64,000 bases of DNA from JACMQX01 sp040385105. GTDB lineage: Bacteria; Pseudomonadota; Gammaproteobacteria; Burkholderiales; Burkholderiaceae_C. The DNA is taken from the NCBI GenBank assembly GCA_040385105.1, contig JAZKHY010000007.1, positions 12,831 to 76,830 of the forward strand, read 5' to 3'. How positions within the stretch are numbered: the first letter of the stretch is position 1; each line of letters opens with the position of its first letter. A program made the position numbers and the translations under genes. Shown piece by piece: positions 16,259 to 25,059 of the stretch. The notes under the pieces were generated by a model. It made no database searches, was not told the origin of the DNA, and saw only the letters and a program-made list of their open reading frames with translations.

Positions 16259-16879
16259 ATGCAAAAAATCCTGCTGGCGGTAGACCGGCTCTCCACCTGG
16301 CTCGGGCAGCTGTTTGCCTGGGCCATCGTGCTGCTGACCGTCGCCATTTCACTTGAGGTGTTCTCGCGCTACGTGCTGGGCAAGCCGCACGGCTGGATGC
16401 TCGATGCCCAGATCATGCTGTACGGCGTGCTGTTCATGATGGCGGGCGGCTACACGCTGTCCAAGAACGGCCATGTGCGCGGCGACGTGCTGTATGGCTT
16501 CTTCAGGCCGCGCACCCAGGCAACGCTTGACCTGGCGCTCTACATCATCTTCTTCCTGCCCGGCGTGTTTGCCATGACCTGGGCGGGCTGGTTCTACTTC
16601 ACCGACTCGCTGGCGATCCGCGAGCAGACTTTCAATGCCGACCCGATCCCGGTCTATCCGTTCAAGTTCTTCATTCCGTTCGCCGGCGCCATCCTGTTGC
16701 TGCAGGGGCTGGTGGAGATCGCGCGCTGCATCATCTGCATCCGCCAGGGCCACTGGCCCTCGCGCGAGCAGGACGTGGAAGAAGTTGACGTGGACAAGCT
16801 CAAGGCCATGGTCCACGTCAAGGACGAAGACATCGCGGCACTCGACAAATACGTCCAACCGGAAGGCGGCAAGGCATGA
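16259..16879 (+). CDS. dctQ: TRAP transporter small permease (DctQ)
   Basis: A 206-residue integral membrane protein with four hydrophobic segments (about residues 12-38, 50-70, 90-115, 138-160), the DctQ topology. The Phe-Ser-Arg-Tyr-Val motif after helix 1 is typical. The C-terminal 45 residues are hydrophilic and acidic (Glu-Gln-Asp-Val-Glu-Glu-Val-Asp-Val-Asp), longer than in many DctQ. It partners DctM and the DctP-type binding protein. Its stop overlaps the dctM start by 4 bases (ATGA), so the permease subunits are translated together. Confidence 0.92.
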   Translation: MQKILLAVDRLSTWLGQLFAWAIVLLTVAISLEVFSRYVLGKPHGWMLDAQIMLYGVLFMMAGGYTLSKNGHVRGDVLYGFFRPRTQATLDLALYIIFFLPGVFAMTWAGWFYFTDSLAIREQTFNADPIPVYPFKFFIPFAGAILLLQGLVEIARCIICIRQGHWPSREQDVEEVDVDKLKAMVHVKDEDIAALDKYVQPEGGKA

Positions 16880-18939
16880 AAATCCGCAAGGAACTCTGGT
16901 TCGGCTTCTCGCTGATGGCGCTGATCGTCATGGCGGCGATCATCATGCTGGTGAGCGTGCCTGTCATCGAGCGCGGGCACATCGGCCTGCTGATGCTCTC
17001 GCTGGTGGTGGTGGCGATCATGCTGGGCTTTCCCACGGCGTTCACGCTGATGGGGATGGGCATGATCTTCACCTGGTTCGCCTACGACGGCAACACGACG
17101 CATACGCTGGACCTGATGGTCCAGGCCACCTTCAAGGTCATGAGCAACGATGTGCTCATCTCGATCCCGCTGTTCGTCTTCATGGGCTACCTTGTGGAGC
17201 GGGCCAACCTGATCGAGAAGCTCTTTCGCAGCCTGCACCTGGCGCTGGTGCGCCTCCCCGGCGCGCTGGCGGTCGCCACGCTGGTGACCTGCGCGGTGTT
17301 CGCGACCGCCACCGGCATCGTCGGCGCCGTGGTCACGCTGATGGGGCTGCTGGCCTTCCCGGCCATGCTGCGGGCCGGCTACAGCGTCCAGCTGTCGGCC
17401 GGCGCCATCACGGCCGGCGGCTGCCTGGGCATCCTGATCCCGCCGTCGGTGCTGCTGATCGTGTACGGCGCCACGGCCGGCGTGTCGGTGGTACAGCTGT
17501 ATGCGGGTGCCTTCTTCCCGGGGCTGATGCTGGCCGGCCTGTACATCCTGTACGTCATCCTCGTGGCCTGGATCAAGCCGTCGATGGCGCCGCCGCTGTC
17601 GCTGGCCGAACGCTTTGTTCCGTTGCCGCCGCTCAGCGAGAAGATTGCGCCTTCGCATGCCAGCCGCGCCTTGCCCGCCCTGCTTGCAGCGCTCAAGGGC
17701 AAGCACAACCATGGCGTGCCGACAGGCTACATCCTCAGGCAGCTGTTCATTGTGCTGCTGCCGCTGCTGCTGTTCGTGTTCACCGCACTGTGGAGCTACC
17801 AGTCGGTGACCACACCCGTGGTTGAGGAAGTCTCGACGATGACCCGCATCGGCGACACGCCTGAAGCACCGGTCACCTCGCCGGGCGGGCTCAGCGAGCC
17901 GCCGGCCGCAGAAGGCGTGAAGGAGCCCCCTGCCGATGCCAGCGGGCTCAAGGAGCCGCCCGCTGAAGGGGATGGCGTTAAGGAACCCCCGGCAGAAGGC
18001 AGCGACGGGGTCAAGGAACCGCCCCCCGAGAAGGACGCAGCACCCGCAGGCGCAGTGCAGGAGCCTCCGGCTGCGGCAGGCGCCAATGCAGCATCGGGCG
18101 CGGCAGCCATTCCGGCATCAACCCCCGCGACCGTTCCTGCTGCGGTATCGGGCGATGGCCCGGCAACCGGCGCCGGCAAGGTGCCTGCGCCAACGGGCTA
18201 CTGGATCGGCGTGGGCGTGGGCGCCGCGGCGCTTGCACTTTTCTACGGGCTGTTGAGCTTCACCCGGCTGGAAGTGTTCAAGATGCTGCTGACAAGTTTC
18301 TTCCCGCTGCTGGTGCTGATCATGGCCGTGCTGGGTTCCATCGTCATGGGCCTCGCGACACCGACCGAAGCAGCTGCCGTGGGTGCGCTCGGCGGCTTCC
18401 TGCTGGCGATAGCCTACCGGCAGCTCACGCTCACGGTGGTCAAGGAAAGCGTCTTCCTCACGGCCAAGACCTCGGCCATGGTCTGCTGGCTGTTCGTCGG
18501 CTCGGCCATCTTCTCGGCGGCTTTTGCGCTGCTGGGAGGCCAGGAGCTGGTGGAGCGCTGGGTGCTGTCGATGAACCTGTCCAAGACCCAGTTCCTGGTG
18601 CTGTCGCAGGTGATCATCTTCGTGCTGGGCTGGCCGCTGGAGTGGACAGAGATCATCGTGATCTTCATGCCGATCTTCATCCCCCTGCTGGACAATTTCG
18701 GTGTTGATCCGCTGTTCTTCGGCCTGCTGGTGGCTCTGAATCTGCAAACCGCCTTCCTGAGCCCACCGGTGGCCATGGCCGCGTTCTACCTGAAAGGAGT
18801 GAGCCCGCCGCATGTATCGCTCAACCAGATATTCCTGGGCATGCTGCCCTTCATGGGCATACAGATCGTGGCCATCGTGCTGCTGTACATGTTCCCGGCC
18901 ATCGGCCTGTGGCTGCCGCAGCTGCTGTACGCCCGCTGA
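16876..18939 (+). CDS. dctM: TRAP transporter large permease (DctM) with repeat-rich insertion
   Basis: The 687-residue subunit forms the sodium-driven transport pathway with DctQ. Typical DctM proteins have about 430 residues. The N-terminal part (1-310) has many membrane helices and the family motifs Phe-Ala-Thr-Ala-Thr-Gly-Ile-Val-Gly-Ala and Ala-Gly-Gly-Cys-Leu-Gly-Ile-Leu-Ile-Pro-Pro-Ser. The C-terminal part (438-687) has Ala-Thr-Pro-Thr-Glu-Ala-Ala-Ala-Val-Gly and Asn-Leu-Gln-Thr-Ala-Phe-Leu-Ser-Pro-Pro-Val. Between them, residues about 313-437 are a hydrophilic Pro/Glu/Ala stretch with at least four copies of Lys-Glu-Pro-Pro-Ala-Glu-Gly-like units. It lies between membrane helices, so it forms a long disordered loop. 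A perfect terminator follows the gene. Confidence 0.93.
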   Translation: MKIRKELWFGFSLMALIVMAAIIMLVSVPVIERGHIGLLMLSLVVVAIMLGFPTAFTLMGMGMIFTWFAYDGNTTHTLDLMVQATFKVMSNDVLISIPLFVFMGYLVERANLIEKLFRSLHLALVRLPGALAVATLVTCAVFATATGIVGAVVTLMGLLAFPAMLRAGYSVQLSAGAITAGGCLGILIPPSVLLIVYGATAGVSVVQLYAGAFFPGLMLAGLYILYVILVAWIKPSMAPPLSLAERFVPLPPLSEKIAPSHASRALPALLAALKGKHNHGVPTGYILRQLFIVLLPLLLFVFTALWSYQSVTTPVVEEVSTMTRIGDTPEAPVTSPGGLSEPPAAEGVKEPPADASGLKEPPAEGDGVKEPPAEGSDGVKEPPPEKDAAPAGAVQEPPAAAGANAASGAAAIPASTPATVPAAVSGDGPATGAGKVPAPTGYWIGVGVGAAALALFYGLLSFTRLEVFKMLLTSFFPLLVLIMAVLGSIVMGLATPTEAAAVGALGGFLLAIAYRQLTLTVVKESVFLTAKTSAMVCWLFVGSAIFSAAFALLGGQELVERWVLSMNLSKTQFLVLSQVIIFVLGWPLEWTEIIVIFMPIFIPLLDNFGVDPLFFGLLVALNLQTAFLSPPVAMAAFYLKGVSPPHVSLNQIFLGMLPFMGIQIVAIVLLYMFPAIGLWLPQLLYAR

Positions 18940-18963
18940 CGGTTCAAGGCGCAGGTGACTGGC

Positions 18964-18988
18964 AAAAGGGGCGCTCGCGCCCCTTTTT
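18964..18988 (+). terminator. Intrinsic terminator after dctPQM
   Basis: AAAAGGGGCG and CGCCCCTTTT form a perfect 10-bp stem around CTCG, ending in a T tract, 25 bases after the dctM stop. It also works as a terminator in the opposite direction, because of the A run on its left. Confidence 0.93.
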
Positions 18989-19010
18989 CGTTTATGGAAA
19001 CCCGTTAAGA

Positions 19011-19032
19011 TTGACGTTTACGTAAACGTCAA
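19011..19032. promoter_or_regulatory. Perfect 22-bp palindrome upstream of ppk2-icmF (candidate operator)
   Basis: TTGACGTTTAC is followed directly by its exact reverse complement. The left half supplies a TTGACG -35-like box with CAGAAT 17 bases downstream, so the dyad sits in the spacer of a plausible promoter. This geometry is typical of MerR-family control. The ACGTTTACGTAAACGT core resembles, from memory, the LiuR sites that control branched-chain amino acid degradation genes. Assignment to LiuR is inference. Confidence 0.7.
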
Positions 19033-19076
19033 TCAGAATCGGGGCTGCCGACCGGCGACCCACTGGAGACAATTTC

Positions 19077-19931
<855 letters not shown>

Positions 19932-19980
19932 AGCCCGCCGAGGCCACAAGCCATCGCCACAAGCCACCGAAAGACCCACC

Positions 19981-22900
19981 ATGACCGACCTCTCCGCCGA
20001 ATTCAAGGCCCTGGCCAACTACCGCCCCACGCACAAGGTGCGCTTTGTCACCGCCGCCAGCCTGTTTGACGGGCACGACGCGGCCATCAACATCATGCGC
20101 CGTATCCTGCAGGGCATGGGCGCCGAAGTCATCCACCTGGGCCACAACCGCAGCGTGGACGAAGTCGTCACCGCCGCACTGCAGGAAGATGCGCAGGGCA
20201 TTGCCATCAGTTCCTACCAGGGCGGTCATGTGGAGTACTTCAAGTACATGGTGGACCTGCTCAAGGAACGCGGCGGCGCACACATCCAGGTCTTCGGTGG
20301 CGGCGGCGGCGTGATCGTGCCGCCGGAAATCCGCGAGCTGCAGGCCTACGGCGTCACCCGCATCTACAGCCCCGAAGACGGCCAGCGCATGGGGCTGCAG
20401 GGGATGATCGGCGAGATGGTCATGCGCTGCGACAAGGACCTGACGTCCTATGCACCAACAGCACTGAAAGCCATTCAGGGACATGACGAAGCCAACTGGC
20501 GCGCCCTGGCCCAGCTCATCACCGCGCTTGAGAACGAAAAGGCAGACGCGAAGCTTGTCGAAGCTGTGCGCAAGGACGCTGCCGGCAAGAAGATTCCCGT
20601 GCTCGGCATCACCGGCACTGGCGGCGCCGGCAAGTCATCCCTCACCGACGAGCTCATCCGCCGCCTGCGGCTGGACCAGGGCGATGCGCTGCGCGTGGCC
20701 GTGATCTCCATCGACCCGTCACGCCGCAAGAGCGGCGGCGCGCTGCTGGGCGACCGTATCCGCATGAATGCGATCGGCCCGTGGTCAAAGGGCTCCCGCG
20801 TCTTCATGCGTTCGCTGGCCACCCGCGACTTCGGCAGCGAAATCTCCGCAGCATTGCCCGATGTGATCGCCGCCTGCAAGGCCACCGGCTTCGACCTGAT
20901 CATTGTCGAGACCTCGGGCATCGGCCAGGGCGATGCGGCCATCGTGCCGCATGTGGATGTGCCGATGTACGTCATGACGCCCGAGTTCGGCGCCGCCAGC
21001 CAGCTCGAGAAGATCGACATGCTGGACTTTGCCGAGTTCATCGCCATCAACAAGTTCGACCGCAAGGGCTCGCTCGACGCGTTGCGCGACGTCTCCAAGC
21101 AGGTGCAGCGCAACAAGGAGGCCTGGACCACGCCGGCCGACAAGATGCCGGTGTTCGGTACCATGGCAGCGCGCTTCAACGACGACGGCGTCACCGCCCT
21201 GTACCAGGCGCTCAAGGCAAGGCTCAACGCGCTGGGCCTGAAGCTGTCGGACGGCGCCCTGCCGCTGGTCAGCGTGCGCCACAGCACCAACCAGACGCCG
21301 GTAGTACCAGCCGCGCGCACCCGATACCTGGCCGAGATCAGCGACACCGTGCGCGGCTACAAGAAGCGCGCGAAGGACCAGTCGAAGCTGGCCCGCGAGA
21401 TCCAGCAATTGCAGGCTGCGGCCGCCATGCTCAAGGTTGACAAGCCCGACCGCGCACCCGCTGCCGAGGCCGCACTCGACCTGGCCGGCCACCGCAAGGC
21501 CCGCATGGACGCCGACGCACGCCACCTGCTGGCCCAGTGGCCCGACATGCAGAAGGCCTATGCCGGCGACGAATATGTGGTCAAGATCCGCGACAAGGAA
21601 ATCCGCACCGCGCTGACCACCAAGTCACTCTCCGGCACCACCATCCGCAAGGTCGCCCTGCCCGAGTACGAAGACCACGGTGAAATCCTCAAGTGGCTGA
21701 TGCTGGACAACGTGCCGGGCAGCTACCCCTATACCGCCGGCACCTTCGCCTTCAAGCGCGAGGGCGAGGACCCGACCCGCATGTTCGCCGGCGAAGGCGA
21801 CGCCTTCCGCACCAACACCCGCTTCAAGCTGCTGAGCTCCGGCATGGAAGCCAAGCGCCTGTCCACCGCGTTCGACTCGGTCACGCTCTACGGCAACGAC
21901 CCGGCCGTGCGGCCCGACATCTATGGCAAGGTCGGCAACTCCGGCGTCTCGATTGCCACGCTGGACGACATGAAGGTGCTGTACGGCGGCTTTGACCTGT
22001 GCAGCCCGTCCACCTCCGTGTCCATGACGATCAACGGCCCGGCGCCGTCGATCCTGGCGATGTTCATGAACACCGCCATCGACCAGAACCTGGACAAGTT
22101 CAAGACCGACAACGGCCGCGAGCCCACCGATACCGAGGCCGCCAAGATCCGCGAATGGGTGCTGGCCAATGTGCGCGGCACGGTGCAGGCCGACATCCTG
22201 AAAGAAGACCAGGGCCAGAACACCTGCATCTTCTCCACCGAGTTCTCGCTCAAGGTCATGGGCGACATCGCCCAGTATTTCGTGCACCACAACGTGCGCA
22301 ACTTCTACTCGGTGTCCATCAGCGGCTACCACATCGCCGAGGCCGGGGCCAACCCGATCAGCCAGCTGGCGTTCACCCTGTCCAACGGCTTCACTTTCGT
22401 GGAGGCGTACCTGGCGCGCGGCATGCACATCGACGACTTCGCGCCCAACCTGAGCTTCTTCTTCAGCAACGGCATGGACCCGGAATACACCGTGATGGGC
22501 CGCGTCGCGCGCCGCATCTGGGCCGTGGCCATGAAGGAAAAGTACGGCGCCAACGAACGCAGCCAGAAGCTCAAGTACCACATCCAGACATCCGGCCGCA
22601 GCCTGCATGCGCAGGAAATCCAGTTCAACGACATCCGCACCACGCTGCAGGCGCTGATCGCCATCTATGACAACTGCAACAGCCTGCACACCAATGCGTT
22701 CGACGAGGCCATCACCACGCCGACCGAGGACAGCGTGCGCCGGGCCATGGCCATCCAGCTGATCATCAACCGTGAATGGGGCCTGGCCAAGAACGAGAAC
22801 CCGAACCAGGGCGCGTTCATCATCGAGCAGCTGACCGAACTGGTGGAAGAAGCCGTGCTGACCGAGTTTGAGCGCATCGCCGAACGCGGCGGCGTGCTCG

Positions 22901-23274
22901 GCGCCATGGAAACCGGCTACCAGCGCGGCCGCATCCAGGACGAGTCGATGCACTACGAGATGCTCAAGCACACCGGCGAGCTGCCCATCGTCGGCGTCAA
23001 CACCTTCCGCAACCCGCATGGCGACGCGGTGCAGGACAAGCTGGAACTCGCCCGCAGCACCGACGAGGAAAAACAGAACCAGCTCAAGCGCCTGGACGAG
23101 TTCCATGCACTGCATGCCGCCGAATCCCCCGCCATGCTCAAGCGGCTGCAGCAGGCCGTCATCGAGAACAACAATGTCTTCGAGGTGCTGATGGACGCAG
23201 TGCGGGTCTGCTCGCTGGGCCAGATCACCACGGCGCTGTTCGAGGTGGGCGGGCAGTACCGGCGCAACATGTAA
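19981..23274 (+). CDS. icmF: Fused isobutyryl-CoA mutase (B12 domain, G-protein chaperone and mutase)
   Basis: A 1097-residue adenosylcobalamin enzyme that interconverts isobutyryl-CoA and n-butyryl-CoA. Domain order fits IcmF: cobalamin-binding domain (1-150) with Phe-Asp30-Gly-His32-Asp as lower axial ligand motif; MeaI-type GTPase chaperone with Walker A Gly-Thr-Gly-Gly-Ala-Gly-Lys-Ser-Ser near 212-220 and Ile-Asn-Lys-Phe-Asp as base-recognition motif; linker; then the TIM-barrel acyl-CoA mutase from about 560 to the end. Length equals known IcmF. The G-domain loads and protects B12. It follows ppk2 and lies before a Liv-type importer, consistent with valine-derived or branched-chain acyl-CoA metabolism. 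A terminator hairpin follows. Confidence 0.96.
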   Translation: MTDLSAEFKALANYRPTHKVRFVTAASLFDGHDAAINIMRRILQGMGAEVIHLGHNRSVDEVVTAALQEDAQGIAISSYQGGHVEYFKYMVDLLKERGGAHIQVFGGGGGVIVPPEIRELQAYGVTRIYSPEDGQRMGLQGMIGEMVMRCDKDLTSYAPTALKAIQGHDEANWRALAQLITALENEKADAKLVEAVRKDAAGKKIPVLGITGTGGAGKSSLTDELIRRLRLDQGDALRVAVISIDPSRRKSGGALLGDRIRMNAIGPWSKGSRVFMRSLATRDFGSEISAALPDVIAACKATGFDLIIVETSGIGQGDAAIVPHVDVPMYVMTPEFGAASQLEKIDMLDFAEFIAINKFDRKGSLDALRDVSKQVQRNKEAWTTPADKMPVFGTMAARFNDDGVTALYQALKARLNALGLKLSDGALPLVSVRHSTNQTPVVPAARTRYLAEISDTVRGYKKRAKDQSKLAREIQQLQAAAAMLKVDKPDRAPAAEAALDLAGHRKARMDADARHLLAQWPDMQKAYAGDEYVVKIRDKEIRTALTTKSLSGTTIRKVALPEYEDHGEILKWLMLDNVPGSYPYTAGTFAFKREGEDPTRMFAGEGDAFRTNTRFKLLSSGMEAKRLSTAFDSVTLYGNDPAVRPDIYGKVGNSGVSIATLDDMKVLYGGFDLCSPSTSVSMTINGPAPSILAMFMNTAIDQNLDKFKTDNGREPTDTEAAKIREWVLANVRGTVQADILKEDQGQNTCIFSTEFSLKVMGDIAQYFVHHNVRNFYSVSISGYHIAEAGANPISQLAFTLSNGFTFVEAYLARGMHIDDFAPNLSFFFSNGMDPEYTVMGRVARRIWAVAMKEKYGANERSQKLKYHIQTSGRSLHAQEIQFNDIRTTLQALIAIYDNCNSLHTNAFDEAITTPTEDSVRRAMAIQLIINREWGLAKNENPNQGAFIIEQLTELVEEAVLTEFERIAERGGVLGAMETGYQRGRIQDESMHYEMLKHTGELPIVGVNTFRNPHGDAVQDKLELARSTDEEKQNQLKRLDEFHALHAAESPAMLKRLQQAVIENNNVFEVLMDAVRVCSLGQITTALFEVGGQYRRNM

Positions 23275-23326
23275 GCCACGGGAACCGCCGTTCGTCAGCC
23301 TTTTGACAGGATGATGGCCGGCCGAA

Positions 23327-23358
23327 CCCGGGCCAACAGGCTTTGGCCCGGGGCTTTT
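23327..23358 (+). terminator. Intrinsic terminator after icmF
   Basis: CCCGGGCCAA and TTGGCCCGGG form a perfect 10-bp stem with a 6-base loop, followed by GGCTTTT, about 50 bases after the icmF stop. Confidence 0.85.
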
Positions 23359-23520
23359 CTCCTCTGTCCGGGGGTAAGGATGCGCCCGTCCGGACGGATG
23401 GCACGCAAAACTACGTAAGGTCATACCCCGTATCAAACGTTTGTTTGCGTCCATAGCATTGCGGCTCTTGATGGACGGGCATGGGCCCGCCACCCCCATG
23501 CCAACCTGCAGGAGCGCAAT
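23359..23520 (+). promoter_or_regulatory. Upstream region of the liv operon
   Basis: This gap should hold the liv promoter. It contains a 10-bp palindrome CAAACGTTTG at 23434-23443 and a good ribosome-binding site (GCAGGAGC) just before the livG TTG start. No convincing -35/-10 pair was found. Confidence 0.3.
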
Positions 23521-24294
23521 TTGCCAGCGGACATCATTCTTGAGACGACAGGGCTGACCAAGGAGTTCAAGGGCTTCGTGGCCGTGAACCAGGTTGACCT
23601 CAAAGTCCAGCGCGGTCATATCCACGCGCTGATCGGGCCGAACGGCGCCGGCAAAACGACGTTCTTCAACCTGCTCACCAAATTCCTGCCGCCCACGGCC
23701 GGCAGCATCACCTTCAACGGCGTGGACATCACCCATGAAAAGCCGGCGCAGACCGCCCGCCGCGGCATCGTCCGGTCGTTCCAGATCTCCGCGGTGTTCC
23801 CGCACATGACGGTCCTGGAGAATGTGCGCGCCGCGCTGCAGCGCAACATGAACAACTCCTTCCACTTCTGGAAGGCTGAATCGACGCTGTTCCCGCTGCA
23901 CCAGCGCGCCCGTGAACTGCTGGCCCAGGTGGACCTGCAGGACTTTGCCGACGAGATGACCGTCAACCTGCCCTATGGCCGCAAGCGCGCCCTGGAACTG
24001 GCCACCACCATGGCGCTGGAGCCCGAGCTGATGCTGCTGGACGAGCCGACCCAGGGCATGGGCCACGAGGACGTGGACCGCGTCACCCAGCTGATCAAGA
24101 AGGTTTCGGCCGGCCGCACCATCCTGATGGTGGAACACAACATGAATGTGGTGGCCTCGATTGCCGACCGCATCACCGTGCTGCAGCGCGGTGCCATCAT
24201 TGCCGACGGACCCTACGCCGAAGTTTCGGCCAATCCCCTGGTCATCGAAGCCTATATGGGCACGGCCGACACTGAACTGCAGGGTGCGCACTGA
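23521..24294 (+). CDS. livG: Branched-chain amino acid type ABC transporter ATPase (LivG)
   Basis: A 257-residue cytoplasmic ATPase of the HAAT importer family. Walker A is Gly-Pro-Asn-Gly-Ala-Gly-Lys-Thr-Thr near residues 39-47, the Q-loop region carries Arg-Ser-Phe-Gln-Ile, the signature loop is degenerate (Leu-Pro-Tyr-Gly-Arg-Lys-Arg), as usual in LivG, Walker B is Leu-Met-Leu-Leu-Asp-Glu-Pro-Thr-Gln-Gly-Met, and the H-loop His is in Val-Glu-His-Asn-Met. The start is TTG with GGAGC 6 bases upstream. Its final A is shared with the livF ATG. Gene order livG-livF-binding protein-livH-livM is complete here. Confidence 0.93.
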   Translation: MPADIILETTGLTKEFKGFVAVNQVDLKVQRGHIHALIGPNGAGKTTFFNLLTKFLPPTAGSITFNGVDITHEKPAQTARRGIVRSFQISAVFPHMTVLENVRAALQRNMNNSFHFWKAESTLFPLHQRARELLAQVDLQDFADEMTVNLPYGRKRALELATTMALEPELMLLDEPTQGMGHEDVDRVTQLIKKVSAGRTILMVEHNMNVVASIADRITVLQRGAIIADGPYAEVSANPLVIEAYMGTADTELQGAH

Positions 24295-24998
24295 TGGCCT
24301 CCGAACTCCTCAAGATCTCCGACCTGCACGCCTGGTACGGCGAGTCGCACATCCTTCACGGCGTGAACCTCACGGTGCACGAGGGCGAAGTCGTCTGCCT
24401 GCTGGGCCGCAACGGCGCCGGCCGCACGACCACCATGCGTGCCATCGTGGGCCTGACCGGCTCGCGCAAGGGCTCCATCCGCATCAAGGGCGATGAAGCC
24501 ATCAAGCTGCCGCCGCACAAGGTCGCGCGCCTGGGCGTGGGCTACTGCCCCGAAGAGCGCGGCATCTTCGCCAGCCTGTCGGCAGAGGAAAACCTGATGC
24601 TGCCGCCCACACTGGCCCCCGGCGGCATGAGCGTCGCGGAAATCTACGACATGTTCCCCAACCTCAAGGAACGCGCATCCAGCCCCGGCACCCGCCTGTC
24701 GGGCGGCGAGCAGCAGATGCTGGCAGTGGCGCGCATCCTGCGGACCGGCGCGCGGCTGCTGCTGCTCGACGAAATCTCCGAGGGCCTGGCGCCGGTCATC
24801 GTGCAGAAGCTCGCCGAAATGATCCGCACCCTCAAGGCCAAGGGCTACACCATCGTGCTGGTGGAGCAGAACTTCAGGTTTGCCGCGCCGCTGGCGGACC
24901 GCTTCTACATCATGGAGCATGGCGCCATCGTCAAGGAGTTCGCGCAGTCGGAACTCCAGCAGAACAAGGCCATGCTTCAGGAATTCCTCGGCGTCTAG
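24294..24998 (+). CDS. livF: Branched-chain amino acid type ABC transporter ATPase (LivF) with variant Walker A
   Basis: A 234-residue second ATPase of the importer. The Walker A reads Gly-Arg-Asn-Gly-Ala-Gly-Arg44-Thr-Thr: the invariant Lys is Arg (codon CGC at 24423-24425). The signature Leu-Ser-Gly-Gly-Glu-Gln-Gln-Met is intact. Walker B continues as Asp-Glu-Ile-Ser-Glu-Gly-Leu-Ala-Pro, with Ile in place of the usual Pro. The H-loop is replaced by Val-Glu-Gln-Asn. The other subunit, LivG, keeps the canonical Lys. The pair might therefore be an asymmetric ABC engine, or Arg may be tolerated in this subfamily. It overlaps livG by one base. Confidence 0.92.
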   Translation: MASELLKISDLHAWYGESHILHGVNLTVHEGEVVCLLGRNGAGRTTTMRAIVGLTGSRKGSIRIKGDEAIKLPPHKVARLGVGYCPEERGIFASLSAEENLMLPPTLAPGGMSVAEIYDMFPNLKERASSPGTRLSGGEQQMLAVARILRTGARLLLLDEISEGLAPVIVQKLAEMIRTLKAKGYTIVLVEQNFRFAAPLADRFYIMEHGAIVKEFAQSELQQNKAMLQEFLGV

Positions 24999-25059
24999 CA
25001 CCTCGCCTGGCGCTCCCTTCCCCATTTCCCCACCACTTCCTTTTTACCCAGGAGACAAC

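Noticed and set aside
21625..24291. 888-residue minus-strand frame across icmF and livG
   Set aside because: It crosses two well-supported plus-strand genes and is His/Gly/Gln/Val-rich without domains, a typical high-GC antisense artefact.
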